Assembly (NCBI RefSeq): GCF_036016955.1
Contig: NZ_JAYWXI010000003.1
Coordinates: 62,001-126,000 of the forward strand
Length of the DNA stretch: 64,000 nucleotides
From: JAYWXI01 sp036016955
GTDB lineage: Bacteria; Bacteroidota; Bacteroidia; Flavobacteriales; Weeksellaceae
Direction of reading: 5' to 3'
In this document: positions 16,748-24,273 of the stretch, one piece after another
How positions within the stretch are numbered: the stretch's first letter is position 1
Layout: every line of letters begins with the position of its first letter
The notes under the pieces: generated by a model
The model's input: only the letters and a program-made list of their open reading frames with translations
Told to the model about the DNA's origin: nothing
Databases searched by the model: none
Program-made: the position numbers and the translations under genes

Positions 16748-17410
16748 ATGAAGAAAATCATCATTGTTTTTTCCTTTCTTTTATCCCTTTGGCTTTCGGC
16801 GCAGAGCGGAAAGGAAATCATCGAAAAAAATATCGAACTTTCTGGGGGGCTGATTAACTGGAAATTGCTTAATTCGGTTATCCTTCAGGGCAAGGTAACG
16901 CTGGGGATTAAAGACGAATACCCTATAAAAATCTATCAGCAACGTCCTAATTTGACCAAGACCACCATTACGATTAATAAAAAAGAAACGGCGGTGGAAG
17001 GGTACGACGGAAAAAAAGGGTATGCGATGAATTATGCGGTTAATCGCTTGCAGGAGTATCCGAACTATGTGCCTGAAAATTTCGATAACGACTTTATTGA
17101 TTTTGAAAATAAAGGGTTTACGGCAAAATTTTTGGGAAAGGAAAAACTGGGAGTAAACGAGGTTCTGAAGGTGGAGTTGACGAAAAACGTCAATAAAACG
17201 CTCTATTATTTCGATGCTAAAACGTACATGCTGTTGAGGGAGGACAAAAAAGACGAAACGTTGATTTATTCGGACTATCGCAAGGTGGGGAATTTGTTTT
17301 TCCCTTTTCGTATCGAGGGGTCCAGTCCCAAGAAGGAAAGCGATTACGTTATGCTGATTCAAAAGATAGAAACCAACAAAGTGCTTCCGGAAAACACTTT
17401 TAAATTCTAA
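16748..17410 (+). CDS. LolA-like/outer-membrane lipoprotein-sorting-type periplasmic protein
   Basis: A 220-residue exported protein. Signal peptide 1-19 ends at SAQS. The mature part is an all-beta chain with the pattern of the LolA/LolB-like fold used by many Bacteroidota periplasmic proteins: GKEIIEKNIELSGG helix, then alternating strands, EGYDGKKGYAMNY, and a C-terminal YYFDAKTYMLLRED/YRKVGNLFFPFRI pair. No active site is visible. A lipid- or lipoprotein-carrier role is inference from fold alone. It leads an operon with glutathione peroxidase (19-nt gap) and a hydroxyacyl-CoA dehydrogenase. Confidence 0.7.
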   Translation: MKKIIIVFSFLLSLWLSAQSGKEIIEKNIELSGGLINWKLLNSVILQGKVTLGIKDEYPIKIYQQRPNLTKTTITINKKETAVEGYDGKKGYAMNYAVNRLQEYPNYVPENFDNDFIDFENKGFTAKFLGKEKLGVNEVLKVELTKNVNKTLYYFDAKTYMLLREDKKDETLIYSDYRKVGNLFFPFRIEGSSPKKESDYVMLIQKIETNKVLPENTFKF

Positions 17411-17429
17411 TTACGAAAACGAACCGAAA

Positions 17430-18005
17430 ATGAAAAAACTATTTTTGTGGCTTTTATCGGTAGCGGCTTTGGTTCAGAGCTGTACGAGTAAAAAAAGCGA
17501 AACGGCCAAAGCCGAGTTGGAGGCCAATAAAGGAAAAACCCTTTACGATTACAAAGTTGAAGCGCTTGAGGGCGGGACGATTGATTTTGCGGACTTCAAG
17601 GGAAAAAAGGTCCTGATCGTGAATACGGCTTCCGAATGCGGGTTTACCCCGCAGTATGCCGAACTTCAAGCCCTTTACGACCAATACAAGGATCGTTTGG
17701 TGATTGTTGGTTTTCCGGCTAATAATTTTGGCGGTCAAGAGCCCGGGAGCAATACGGAGATTGCAACCTTTTGCCAGCGGAATTACGGTGTGAGCTTTCC
17801 CATGGCGGCTAAGGTTTCCGTTAAAGGGGATGATATGGCGCCTATTTTCCGCTATTTGACGGAGAAGGAACTCAACGGGGTTAAAAGCAGTGCGGTGCTT
17901 TGGAATTTCACCAAATTTTTGTTGGACGAAAACGGTAAGTTGATCGACAGTTTCAACAGTGCTACCAAACCGACCAGTGAAGCCATTACTCGGTATTTGA
18001 ACTAA
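17430..18005 (+). CDS. Glutathione peroxidase family lipoprotein
   Basis: A 191-residue peroxidase of the GPx family, anchored as a lipoprotein (lipobox VQSC, lipid Cys18), so it faces the periplasm or outer membrane. Active-site parts are visible: peroxidatic Cys70 in NTASECGFTPQ (a plain cysteine codon, not selenocysteine), Gln in FGGQEPG, and Trp-Asn in LWNFTKFL. Bacterial members generally reduce hydroperoxides with thioredoxin instead of glutathione. The short length and absent dimer loop fit the monomeric type. It lies in an operon with a LolA-like protein and a hydroxyacyl-CoA dehydrogenase, possibly protecting envelope lipids; that link is inference. Confidence 0.93.
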   Translation: MKKLFLWLLSVAALVQSCTSKKSETAKAELEANKGKTLYDYKVEALEGGTIDFADFKGKKVLIVNTASECGFTPQYAELQALYDQYKDRLVIVGFPANNFGGQEPGSNTEIATFCQRNYGVSFPMAAKVSVKGDDMAPIFRYLTEKELNGVKSSAVLWNFTKFLLDENGKLIDSFNSATKPTSEAITRYLN

Positions 18006-18030
18006 TGTTTTAAAAATTAAACGGATTATT

Positions 18031-18921
18031 ATGAATACTATCGTTGTCATTGGAGCGGGAACCATGGGGAATGGAATTGCCCATGCGTTTGCTCAATCGG
18101 GATTCTCTGTTAAATTGGTGGATGTTTCTCAAAGTGCTTTGGATAGGGGATTGAAGACTATTTCTTCCAATTTGGATCGAATGATAGCCAAAGGGCATCT
18201 TACCGAGGAACAGAAGACGGCGACCTTGGGCAATATTGTTACTTTTACGGAGTTAAAGGAAGCGGTTGGTCAGGCTGATCTTATCGTGGAGGCGGCGACG
18301 GAAAATTTGGAATTGAAGCTTAAAATTTTTGCTCAAATGGACGAATTTTCGCCTTCAGATTGTATTTTGGCTACTAATACGTCTTCGATATCCATCACTA
18401 AAATTGCTTCGGCCACCCGCCGGCCGGACAAAGTCATCGGGATGCACTTTATGAATCCGGTGCCTATTATGAAATTGGTCGAAATCATCAAAGGGTATTC
18501 CACTTCTCAGGATACATTTGAGGCGGTTTATGCCATGAGTAAGACTTTGGGGAAAGTTCCCGTGGAAGTGAACGATTATCCGGGGTTTGTGGCTAATAGG
18601 ATTTTGATGCCCATGATTAACGAGGCGATTGAGACGCTTCATCACGGGGTTGCGGGAGTGGAAGAGATTGATACGGTGATGAAACTCGGGATGGCACATC
18701 CTATGGGACCGTTGCAGTTGGCCGATTTTATCGGGCTGGACGTATGTCTTGCGATTTTAGAGGTGATGTATGCCGGATTCCGAAATCCGAAATATGCTCC
18801 GAATCCGCTTTTGGTCAATATGGTAACGGCCGGAAAACTCGGCGTAAAATCCGGTGAGGGCTTCTACGACTATTCGGAGAGTAAGAAGGCGGAAAAGGTT
18901 TCGGCCATGTTCCGAAAATAA
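18031..18921 (+). CDS. hbd: 3-hydroxybutyryl-CoA/3-hydroxyacyl-CoA dehydrogenase
   Basis: A 296-residue NAD(P)-dependent dehydrogenase interconverting 3-hydroxyacyl-CoA and 3-oxoacyl-CoA. The Rossmann motif GAGTMGNGIAHAFAQSG lies at the N-terminus, and the catalytic segment HFMNPVPIMKLVEII contains the active His with a conserved Asn in NTSSISIT. The C-terminal domain has the family features ANRILMPMINEA and GVKSGEGFYDY. Length fits the single-domain form. It is the last gene of the operon and is followed by a terminator. It may work with the acyl-CoA dehydrogenase at 13280-14422 in fatty-acid oxidation, though no thiolase or hydratase is in the window. Confidence 0.93.
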   Translation: MNTIVVIGAGTMGNGIAHAFAQSGFSVKLVDVSQSALDRGLKTISSNLDRMIAKGHLTEEQKTATLGNIVTFTELKEAVGQADLIVEAATENLELKLKIFAQMDEFSPSDCILATNTSSISITKIASATRRPDKVIGMHFMNPVPIMKLVEIIKGYSTSQDTFEAVYAMSKTLGKVPVEVNDYPGFVANRILMPMINEAIETLHHGVAGVEEIDTVMKLGMAHPMGPLQLADFIGLDVCLAILEVMYAGFRNPKYAPNPLLVNMVTAGKLGVKSGEGFYDYSESKKAEKVSAMFRK

Positions 18922-18957
18922 ATCGTTGGAGAGTCATAATCTTTTGGATTAAAAAAC

Positions 18958-18991
18958 TAAAAAACACAGGCTTATCGTTTGTGTTTTTTTA
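18958..18991 (+). terminator. Terminator after hbd
   Basis: AAAAACACA and TGTGTTTTTTT arms around a GC-containing loop, followed by AA. Confidence 0.7.
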
Positions 18992-19114
18992 ATTTGTTGG
19001 CGATAGGAAATGGTGACGTTGGATTTTAGCATTGTTTGGTTTTTCGACGGTTATTGTTGATAACTTGGGCGGTTGGTGGGGTTTATTTTTTCGGTATTGT
19101 ATTTCAAATTTCCC

Positions 19115-19122
19115 TATATTTG
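19115..19122 (+). promoter_or_regulatory. -7 box of dnaN promoter
   Basis: TATATTTG, exact consensus, 16 nt before the ATG at 19139; a TTG lies at 19097-19099, slightly closer than the usual -33 spacing. It places transcription start after the upstream in-frame ATG at 19073 and so decides the gene start. Confidence 0.6.
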
Positions 19123-19138
19123 TAAAAATAATTTTTTT

Positions 19139-20266
19139 ATGAAATTTATTGTTTCGAGTGGAGAATTGCAGAAGGCTCTGCAAACGGTGAGTGGCGTGAT
19201 TTCGAATTCGCAGTCACGGCCGATACTGGAAAATTATCTTTTTGACTTGGAGGAAAACAATCTGACCATAACGGCTTCGGACGGGGAAACCACTTTGATA
19301 ACATCGTTGGAAGTAAAAGCCGATGATTCGGGGAAATTTGCTGTTCCGGCGAAGATTTTTCAAGATTTCATAAAGACTTATGGCGAGCAGCCTTTGACGC
19401 TTTCGGTGAAAGAGAATGAGGAGGGGGTCGGAAGTCTTTTGGAGATTTTGGATGAAAAGGACAATTTTGCGGTGGCTTTGGATAATGCGGAGGATTATCC
19501 GGAATTGCCGGAGTTTGATGCGTCGCAAAGCGTAACTATCCCTGCGGGGGTGCTTTCGGAAGCGCTTACCAATACACTTTTTGCTACTTCCAATGATTCG
19601 CTTAGACCGGTGATGACGGGGGTTTTGTTCCAGTTTAAGGAGGATGAGACCAACTTTGTTTCCACCGACTCCCACCGTTTGGTGGTTTATAAGAGAACCG
19701 ATCTTATTGCCGAACCGATGGAATTCATCATGCCGAAAAAACCGTTGAATATCTTCAAGAATATTTTAGCGAATTCGGGAGAGGATGTGGTTATCGAGTT
19801 TAATGAGAATATGGCTAAATTCAAATTCGGAAACAATGTTTGGATTTGTCGTTTGATTGATGGGAAGTACCCGAATTATAGTGCTGTGATTCCGAAGGAA
19901 AATCCTAACGTTTTGACCATTAATCGGAATTTGTTGCTTAATGCTATCCGGAGGGCTTCCATTATGTCTAATAAATCGACTAATCAGGTGCGCTTTAAGC
20001 TTTCGGGCAACGTGCTTCATCTTCATGCCGAAGATACGGAATTCGCCAACAAAGCGGATATGCAGGTGCCTTGCGACTATAATGGGGAAGACATCAATAT
20101 CGGATTTTCGTCTAAGTTTTTAACGGAAATGCTTTCGGTTTTGGCTTCGGACGACGTAACGATGAAGATGTCCCAGCCGAACCGTCCGGGGATTTTGGAG
20201 CCGGTGGATGGCTTGGAGGATCATGAGCATCTTTTGATGTTATCAATGCCGGTTATCGGAATGTAA
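19139..20266 (+). CDS. dnaN: DNA polymerase III beta sliding clamp
   Basis: The beta clamp encircles DNA and tethers polymerase III and repair factors. The 375-residue length and three-domain pattern are typical. Recognisable segments are MKFIVSSGELQKALQTVSGVI at the start (shortened here to its ends), the motif TDSHRLVVYKR in the middle, and a C-terminal LSMPVIGM that ends like the family's MPMR(L) tail but without the arginine. It stands alone with its own promoter and terminator, away from dnaA or recF, which is common in this class. The hydrophobic binding groove cannot be checked without a model. Confidence 0.95.
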   Translation: MKFIVSSGELQKALQTVSGVISNSQSRPILENYLFDLEENNLTITASDGETTLITSLEVKADDSGKFAVPAKIFQDFIKTYGEQPLTLSVKENEEGVGSLLEILDEKDNFAVALDNAEDYPELPEFDASQSVTIPAGVLSEALTNTLFATSNDSLRPVMTGVLFQFKEDETNFVSTDSHRLVVYKRTDLIAEPMEFIMPKKPLNIFKNILANSGEDVVIEFNENMAKFKFGNNVWICRLIDGKYPNYSAVIPKENPNVLTINRNLLLNAIRRASIMSNKSTNQVRFKLSGNVLHLHAEDTEFANKADMQVPCDYNGEDINIGFSSKFLTEMLSVLASDDVTMKMSQPNRPGILEPVDGLEDHEHLLMLSMPVIGM

Positions 20267-20301
20267 AATTTCTGCAACCCTAAATAACACAGCGAAATAA
20301 C

Positions 20302-20338
20302 ACAGAGGGATTTGAGCATTTCAAATCTCTCTTTTTTA
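20302..20338 (+). terminator. Terminator after dnaN
   Basis: AGAGGGATTTG and CAAATCTCTCT arms (one G-U pair) with a short loop and a T6 run. Confidence 0.8.
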
Positions 20339-20499
20339 TGATGGAATAATTCCTTTTTTGTAGGCATAACGAAGGGAAATCATTTTAAAATCTCTCAAAA
20401 AATCCCGATATTTGCAGCTTTGAGAAAAAGACAAAAACCAATAATTTTCTCCGTAAACCTAACGGAAACAGGCGGAGGCACTATTTCAAATTTAGAAGA

Positions 20500-22902
20500 A
20501 TGAAAATTTCGAACAACTGGTTAAAAGAATACCTTCAGACCGATTTGAGGTCCGAAAAAATCGGCGAATATCTTACCGATATAGGATTGGAAGTGGAGGG
20601 CATCGAACCCTTTGAAAACATTAAAGGCGGCTTAGAAGGCATTGTGGTAGGGAAAGTTCTTACCTGCGAAAAGCACCCCAACGCGGATAAATTAAAAATC
20701 ACCACGGTGGATATCGGGGAGGGGCGAATCCTAAATATTGTGTGCGGAGCACCCAATGTGGCGGCCGGGCAGACAGTTCCCGTGGCGACGGTCGGAACAA
20801 AAATTTATACGAAAGAAGGGGATTTTTTCGAGATAAAGGAAGCCAAAATCCGTGGGGAAAAATCTCAGGGGATGATTTGTGCGGAGGACGAGCTCGGTTT
20901 AAGCGACGATCACGGTGGGATTATGGTTTTGGACGAAACCCGTTACACGGTAGGTGCTCCTTTTGCACAATATTTCGATATTGTGAAGGATGAAGTTTAT
21001 GAAATCGGACTCACGCCTAACCGAACCGATGCAATGTCGCATTATGGGGTTGCAAGAGATTTGCACGCTTTTCTTTCTTCCAACCAATTGAAATCCGAAT
21101 TTGAAAAAATGGCGTCTCAGCCGGTTTCGTCTCAGGGAACGCATGAATTCCGTTTGGAAGTGGAAGACTCGGAACTCTGTCCCCGATACATCGGAGCCGT
21201 CATTGACAACGTAAGGGTGGGAGAGTCCCCCGAATGGCTGAAAAACAGACTAAAAGCCATTGGATTGAGTCCTATTAACAATGTGGTAGACATTACCAAC
21301 TATATTCTTCATGGTTTTGGCCAGCCGCTTCATGCGTTCGATGCGGATAAAATCGCAGGACAGACCGTAAGGGTAGGCGTAAGTCAGGAAGGAGAGACTT
21401 TCACTACTTTGGATGGCGTTAAGAGAACGCTGAAAGGAACGGAAATCATGATTAAAGACGGCAACAACCGTCCGCTTTGTTTGGCTGGCGTTTTCGGTGG
21501 AGAAGATTTTGGAGTTGGGGCACAGACCCGTAAGGTTTTTTTAGAGAGTGCTTATTTCAATCCGGTTGCCATTAGGAAAGGAGCGAAGCTCCATGGGCTG
21601 AATACGGATGCTTCTTTCCGTTTTGAACGCGGGGTGGATCCTAATACGACCAAAACGGCTTTGACCCATGCGATTAAGCTGCTGGAAGAGCTTGCGGGCG
21701 GAACCTTGGTGGGAGCGTTTTTGGAGCATTATCCTAAAAAAATAGAAGACCATTATATTATCCTTCGTTTTTCTAAGATTGAGCAGATTTTGGGGCTTAA
21801 GATTCATAAGGAAAAAGTGAGGGAAATTCTTAAGTCTTTGGAGATAGATGTGTTGAATGATATTCCGAACGGATTTGAAATTTCCGTACCGGCATACCGT
21901 GCGGATGTAACGCGTGAAATTGACGTTATCGAGGAAATCCTTCGTATTTACGGATACAACAAAATTGATGCACCGCAAAAGATCGCTTTCACACCGGTTA
22001 AACTCAGCTTTAACGATCAGGACGAGCTGGAGAATTCATGGGCGAGACTGCTTCAAGGCAATGGATTTTACGAAGTTATGAATAACTCTCTGACTTCGGT
22101 AAAGGACGAAACCGATGCTGTAAAGCTTCTTAATCCGTTAAGTGGGGATTTGGCTTTTATGAGAAAATCCCTTTTGGAAGGTCTTTTGGATAATGCGGTT
22201 TATAATATTAACCGTAGGAATTCCGACATCAAATTTTTCGAATACGGAAAAATTTACCATAAACGCGATCAGTACGAAGAGCGAAAGCAAATGGCGATTT
22301 TGGTTTCCGGACGGGATCAGGCTGAAAACTGGCTCCAGCCAAAATCGGCTACCGATTTTTATCATTTGAAGGGGTATGTGAGTCTTTTGTTTGAACGATT
22401 GGATTTGAACGTGACAGAATCCGCTTTGGAGGACGAGCGTTTTTCGGATGCTTTGGAATGGACTTTTGATGGAAAACCCCTTGCCCGTATAGGGAAAGTG
22501 AGTGAATCTCTATTGAAAACCAAGGGAATAGAGCAGGAGTGCTACTATGCTGAAATCGAATTGGAAACGGTACAAAAACTTCGTCGTAAAGACAACTTCA
22601 AATTTGCCGATATTCCGAAGTTCAACAAAATCCGAAGAGATTTGGCATTGTTGGTGGATAAAAACATAACTTATGCCGAATTGTATGATGCCGCAAGGAA
22701 GCAGCCTTCGCCTTATTTGAGGCAGATTAATTTGTTCGATGTTTATGAAGGAAAAAATCTTCCTGAAGGGAAAAAATCTTATGCGTTGAGTTTTGAATTG
22801 CTCAATGAAGAAAAAACATTGGAAGAAAAAGAAATCAGTGAAGTGATGAATGCTTTAATCCGAACGTTTGAAAAATCGTTTGGAGCGGAATTACGAGGTT
22901 AA
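20500..22902 (+). CDS. pheT: Phenylalanyl-tRNA synthetase beta subunit
   Basis: The beta subunit charges tRNA-Phe together with PheS and holds editing and tRNA-binding modules. The 800-residue protein shows, in order: an N-terminal region with an EMAP-like tRNA-binding domain (about 40-150, KHPNADKLKITTVDIG and GEKSQGMICAEDELG), the B3/B4 editing domain (about 210-390), B5 (about 405-475, ending YGYNKIDAP), the catalytic-like core (about 480-690), and a C-terminal ferredoxin-fold anticodon-binding domain (about 705-800, KFNKIRRDLALLVD). pheS is not adjacent in this window. The 160-nt leader has possible hairpins but no Phe-rich leader peptide or T-box that I can recognise. Confidence 0.95.
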   Translation: MKISNNWLKEYLQTDLRSEKIGEYLTDIGLEVEGIEPFENIKGGLEGIVVGKVLTCEKHPNADKLKITTVDIGEGRILNIVCGAPNVAAGQTVPVATVGTKIYTKEGDFFEIKEAKIRGEKSQGMICAEDELGLSDDHGGIMVLDETRYTVGAPFAQYFDIVKDEVYEIGLTPNRTDAMSHYGVARDLHAFLSSNQLKSEFEKMASQPVSSQGTHEFRLEVEDSELCPRYIGAVIDNVRVGESPEWLKNRLKAIGLSPINNVVDITNYILHGFGQPLHAFDADKIAGQTVRVGVSQEGETFTTLDGVKRTLKGTEIMIKDGNNRPLCLAGVFGGEDFGVGAQTRKVFLESAYFNPVAIRKGAKLHGLNTDASFRFERGVDPNTTKTALTHAIKLLEELAGGTLVGAFLEHYPKKIEDHYIILRFSKIEQILGLKIHKEKVREILKSLEIDVLNDIPNGFEISVPAYRADVTREIDVIEEILRIYGYNKIDAPQKIAFTPVKLSFNDQDELENSWARLLQGNGFYEVMNNSLTSVKDETDAVKLLNPLSGDLAFMRKSLLEGLLDNAVYNINRRNSDIKFFEYGKIYHKRDQYEERKQMAILVSGRDQAENWLQPKSATDFYHLKGYVSLLFERLDLNVTESALEDERFSDALEWTFDGKPLARIGKVSESLLKTKGIEQECYYAEIELETVQKLRRKDNFKFADIPKFNKIRRDLALLVDKNITYAELYDAARKQPSPYLRQINLFDVYEGKNLPEGKKSYALSFELLNEEKTLEEKEISEVMNALIRTFEKSFGAELRG

Positions 22903-22918
22903 AGCCATTGCTTTTTGT

Positions 22919-22955
22919 TAAAAAAACTCCCGATAAGATTCGGGAGTTTTTTTAT
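22919..22955 (+). terminator. Bidirectional terminator between pheT and a lipoprotein gene
   Basis: AAAAACTCCCG and CGGGAGTTTTT arms with an eight-base loop; A run before and T run after allow termination in both directions. Confidence 0.9.
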
Positions 22956-22964
22956 TGAATGATT

Positions 22965-23468
22965 TTATGGTTTTGTCGTAAAATGCGTTTGAATTTCTTC
23001 GCAGCGAACGGGGGCTAAAGTTTGTCCTTCAAATTTTACGGTTTTGGGATCGGCGTAACGCAGGTTGGCGTCGTATTTTCCGGTGCCTTCCCGCAAGCGG
23101 TCGTTTTGTTTCAGAAACCATATTTCTTTCAGTATTTCCTGGCCATCGGATTGATAACTGCAGTCAACCTTTATTGTGTCACCATGGCTGGTTCCGACAA
23201 TGTCGCCCGAAAGATTTTGTGTTCCGGCATACCGAATTTTACCGGTTATGGTTCCCAAATTGTCGTCCATCTGAAGGTAGAGAGAATCTTTGGTTCCGGT
23301 ATAAGCGTAGCAGTCGGTCGTGGCAGCCAATGTACTGTCGGCTACGCTGATTTGGTCTTTGAAAACACCTGTGGAATCAGGTGTTTCGCTAACCGTTATT
23401 TCATTTTTTTTATTGCAGGCCGTCAACAAAAGAGCCGTACCAATACCCATGAATAGATGTTTTTTCAT
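22965..23468 (-). CDS. Small lipoprotein of unknown function
   Basis: A 167-residue lipoprotein: signal peptide with lipobox LLTAC (Cys18), then a low-complexity spacer rich in Asp, Ser and Thr (about 19-50) and a compact beta-rich domain (about 50-160) starting DCYAYTGTKDSLYLQMDDN and including GKIRYAGTQNLSGDIVG. Two cysteines (about 53 and 102) and one near residue 156 could form a disulfide in the periplasm. I do not recognise the family beyond its lipoprotein form; similar proteins of Bacteroidota are annotated as hypothetical. It is transcribed alone, converging on pheT. Confidence 0.75.
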   Translation of the reverse strand: MKKHLFMGIGTALLLTACNKKNEITVSETPDSTGVFKDQISVADSTLAATTDCYAYTGTKDSLYLQMDDNLGTITGKIRYAGTQNLSGDIVGTSHGDTIKVDCSYQSDGQEILKEIWFLKQNDRLREGTGKYDANLRYADPKTVKFEGQTLAPVRCEEIQTHFTTKP

Positions 23469-23773
23469 TTTGGTTTATTGTTTTCAGGATTTTTATAAAG
23501 TTTAAAAATACGAAAAACGAATAAAATAAGCAAAATACTAAAAAGTCCTATAATTTATATTATGTTAAATTGTAATAGTTTTTTACTTTTGTTGGTTTAA
23601 AAATCAATTATCTTGAGGCTGAGACGTTCTCCTTTCTTTAAATTAAAGCATGCTATATAATAATTTCAAATGAAAAAATGTTTAGATAGCATCATTCATC
23701 TTGTATCCAAAAAAAAGAACTCCAAAAGTTTGGAGTTCTTTTGAGCTGTAATAGCGATTATTTTCGATCACAC
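23469..23773. other. AT-rich intergenic region with orphan promoter-like box and hairpin
   Basis: No protein-coding frame is supported here. On the plus strand, TACTTTTG (23584-23591) matches the -7 consensus, and downstream arms ATGCTAT (23650-23656) and ATAGCAT (23686-23692) could form a stem. The minus-strand terminator at 23708 belongs to the small acidic gene. It may encode a small RNA, but this is weak. Confidence 0.3.
23708..23742 (-). terminator. Terminator of the small acidic protein gene
   Basis: On the minus strand, AAAGAACTCCAAA pairs with TTTGGAGTTCTTT and is followed by a T run. Confidence 0.8.
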
Positions 23774-24016
23774 TTAGGCTTCGTCTTCTTCTTCATCGTA
23801 TTTGGCAAGCTCGTCATCGCACCATTTGAAAGCCGCTTCAACCACTTTAGTAGCTTCATCTGCGATGGTTTCCTCGTCGTCGCCTTCCAAATCGTCCAGC
23901 CATTCCACTTCTTCTTCCTCTACATTAAGAATGAACCGAGGGTACTCCGTATGTACGACGAACAAATCTTCTGGCATTTCGGAATTGTCTGCCAATAAAA
24001 ACTTAGGTAATTTCAT
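23774..24016 (-). CDS. Small acidic cytoplasmic protein
   Basis: An 80-residue protein with no signal peptide or membrane segment. About 29 of 80 residues are Asp or Glu, concentrated in 33-80. The N-terminal third (LPKFLLADNSEMPEDLFVVHTEYPRFILN) looks folded, with alternating hydrophobic residues, and is followed by a predicted acidic helix (IADEATKVVEAAFKWCDDELAKY). It has its own -7 box and terminator, which supports a real gene. Similar short proteins are common and unnamed in Flavobacteriia. A role as a protein-binding or nucleic-acid-mimicking factor is only a guess from charge. Confidence 0.8.
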   Translation of the reverse strand: MKLPKFLLADNSEMPEDLFVVHTEYPRFILNVEEEEVEWLDDLEGDDEETIADEATKVVEAAFKWCDDELAKYDEEEDEA

Positions 24017-24038
24017 TGTTTTAAGGTTTTAATCGTAC

Positions 24039-24046
24039 CAAAGATA
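24039..24046 (-). promoter_or_regulatory. -7 box of the small acidic gene
   Basis: Minus strand TATCTTTG, exact consensus, 22 nt before the ATG at 24016. Confidence 0.6.
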
Positions 24047-24145
24047 AAAAAAATATCAATACGGTTGGGGAAATTTCCAAAAATCGGACGAAATAGGCTT
24101 TGGATTTAGTGAAAAAAGCCGGACGACTTAAAAATGGGTAAAAAA

Positions 24146-24181
24146 CAAAAAGAGCTCTTCTGAAAAGAAGAACTCTTTTGT
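24146..24181 (-). terminator. Terminator after tRNA-Arg
   Basis: On the minus strand, AAAGAGTTCTTCT pairs with AGAAGAGCTCTTT (one mismatch) and runs into TTTTTGTTTTTT. It probably ends the transcript from the barrel gene and tRNA. Confidence 0.85.
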
Positions 24182-24182
24182 G

Positions 24183-24254
24183 TAGGCCCATGAGGAATCG
24201 AACCTCAACCTAAAGAACCGGAATCTTTAATTCTATCCATTAAACTATGGGCCC
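24183..24254 (-). tRNA. tRNA-Arg, anticodon CCG
   Basis: Read on the minus strand, the acceptor arms GGGCCCA and TGGGCCT pair with a G-U at the first position. The anticodon stem AAAGA/TCTTT closes the loop TTCCGGT, giving anticodon CCG (bases 24219-24221), which reads the arginine codon CGG. The T arm TGAGG-TTCGATT-CCTCA is canonical. CCA is not encoded, as is usual in this group; the discriminator is A. It lies 19 nt after the stop of the outer-membrane barrel gene and before a strong terminator, so it is probably cut from that transcript. Confidence 0.93.
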
Positions 24255-24273
24255 AATCGGGATTGCCGAAGAG

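Noticed and set aside
17637..17640. Selenocysteine in the glutathione peroxidase
   Set aside because: The codon at the active site is TGC, a normal cysteine; no TGA is present and no SECIS-like stem was seen.
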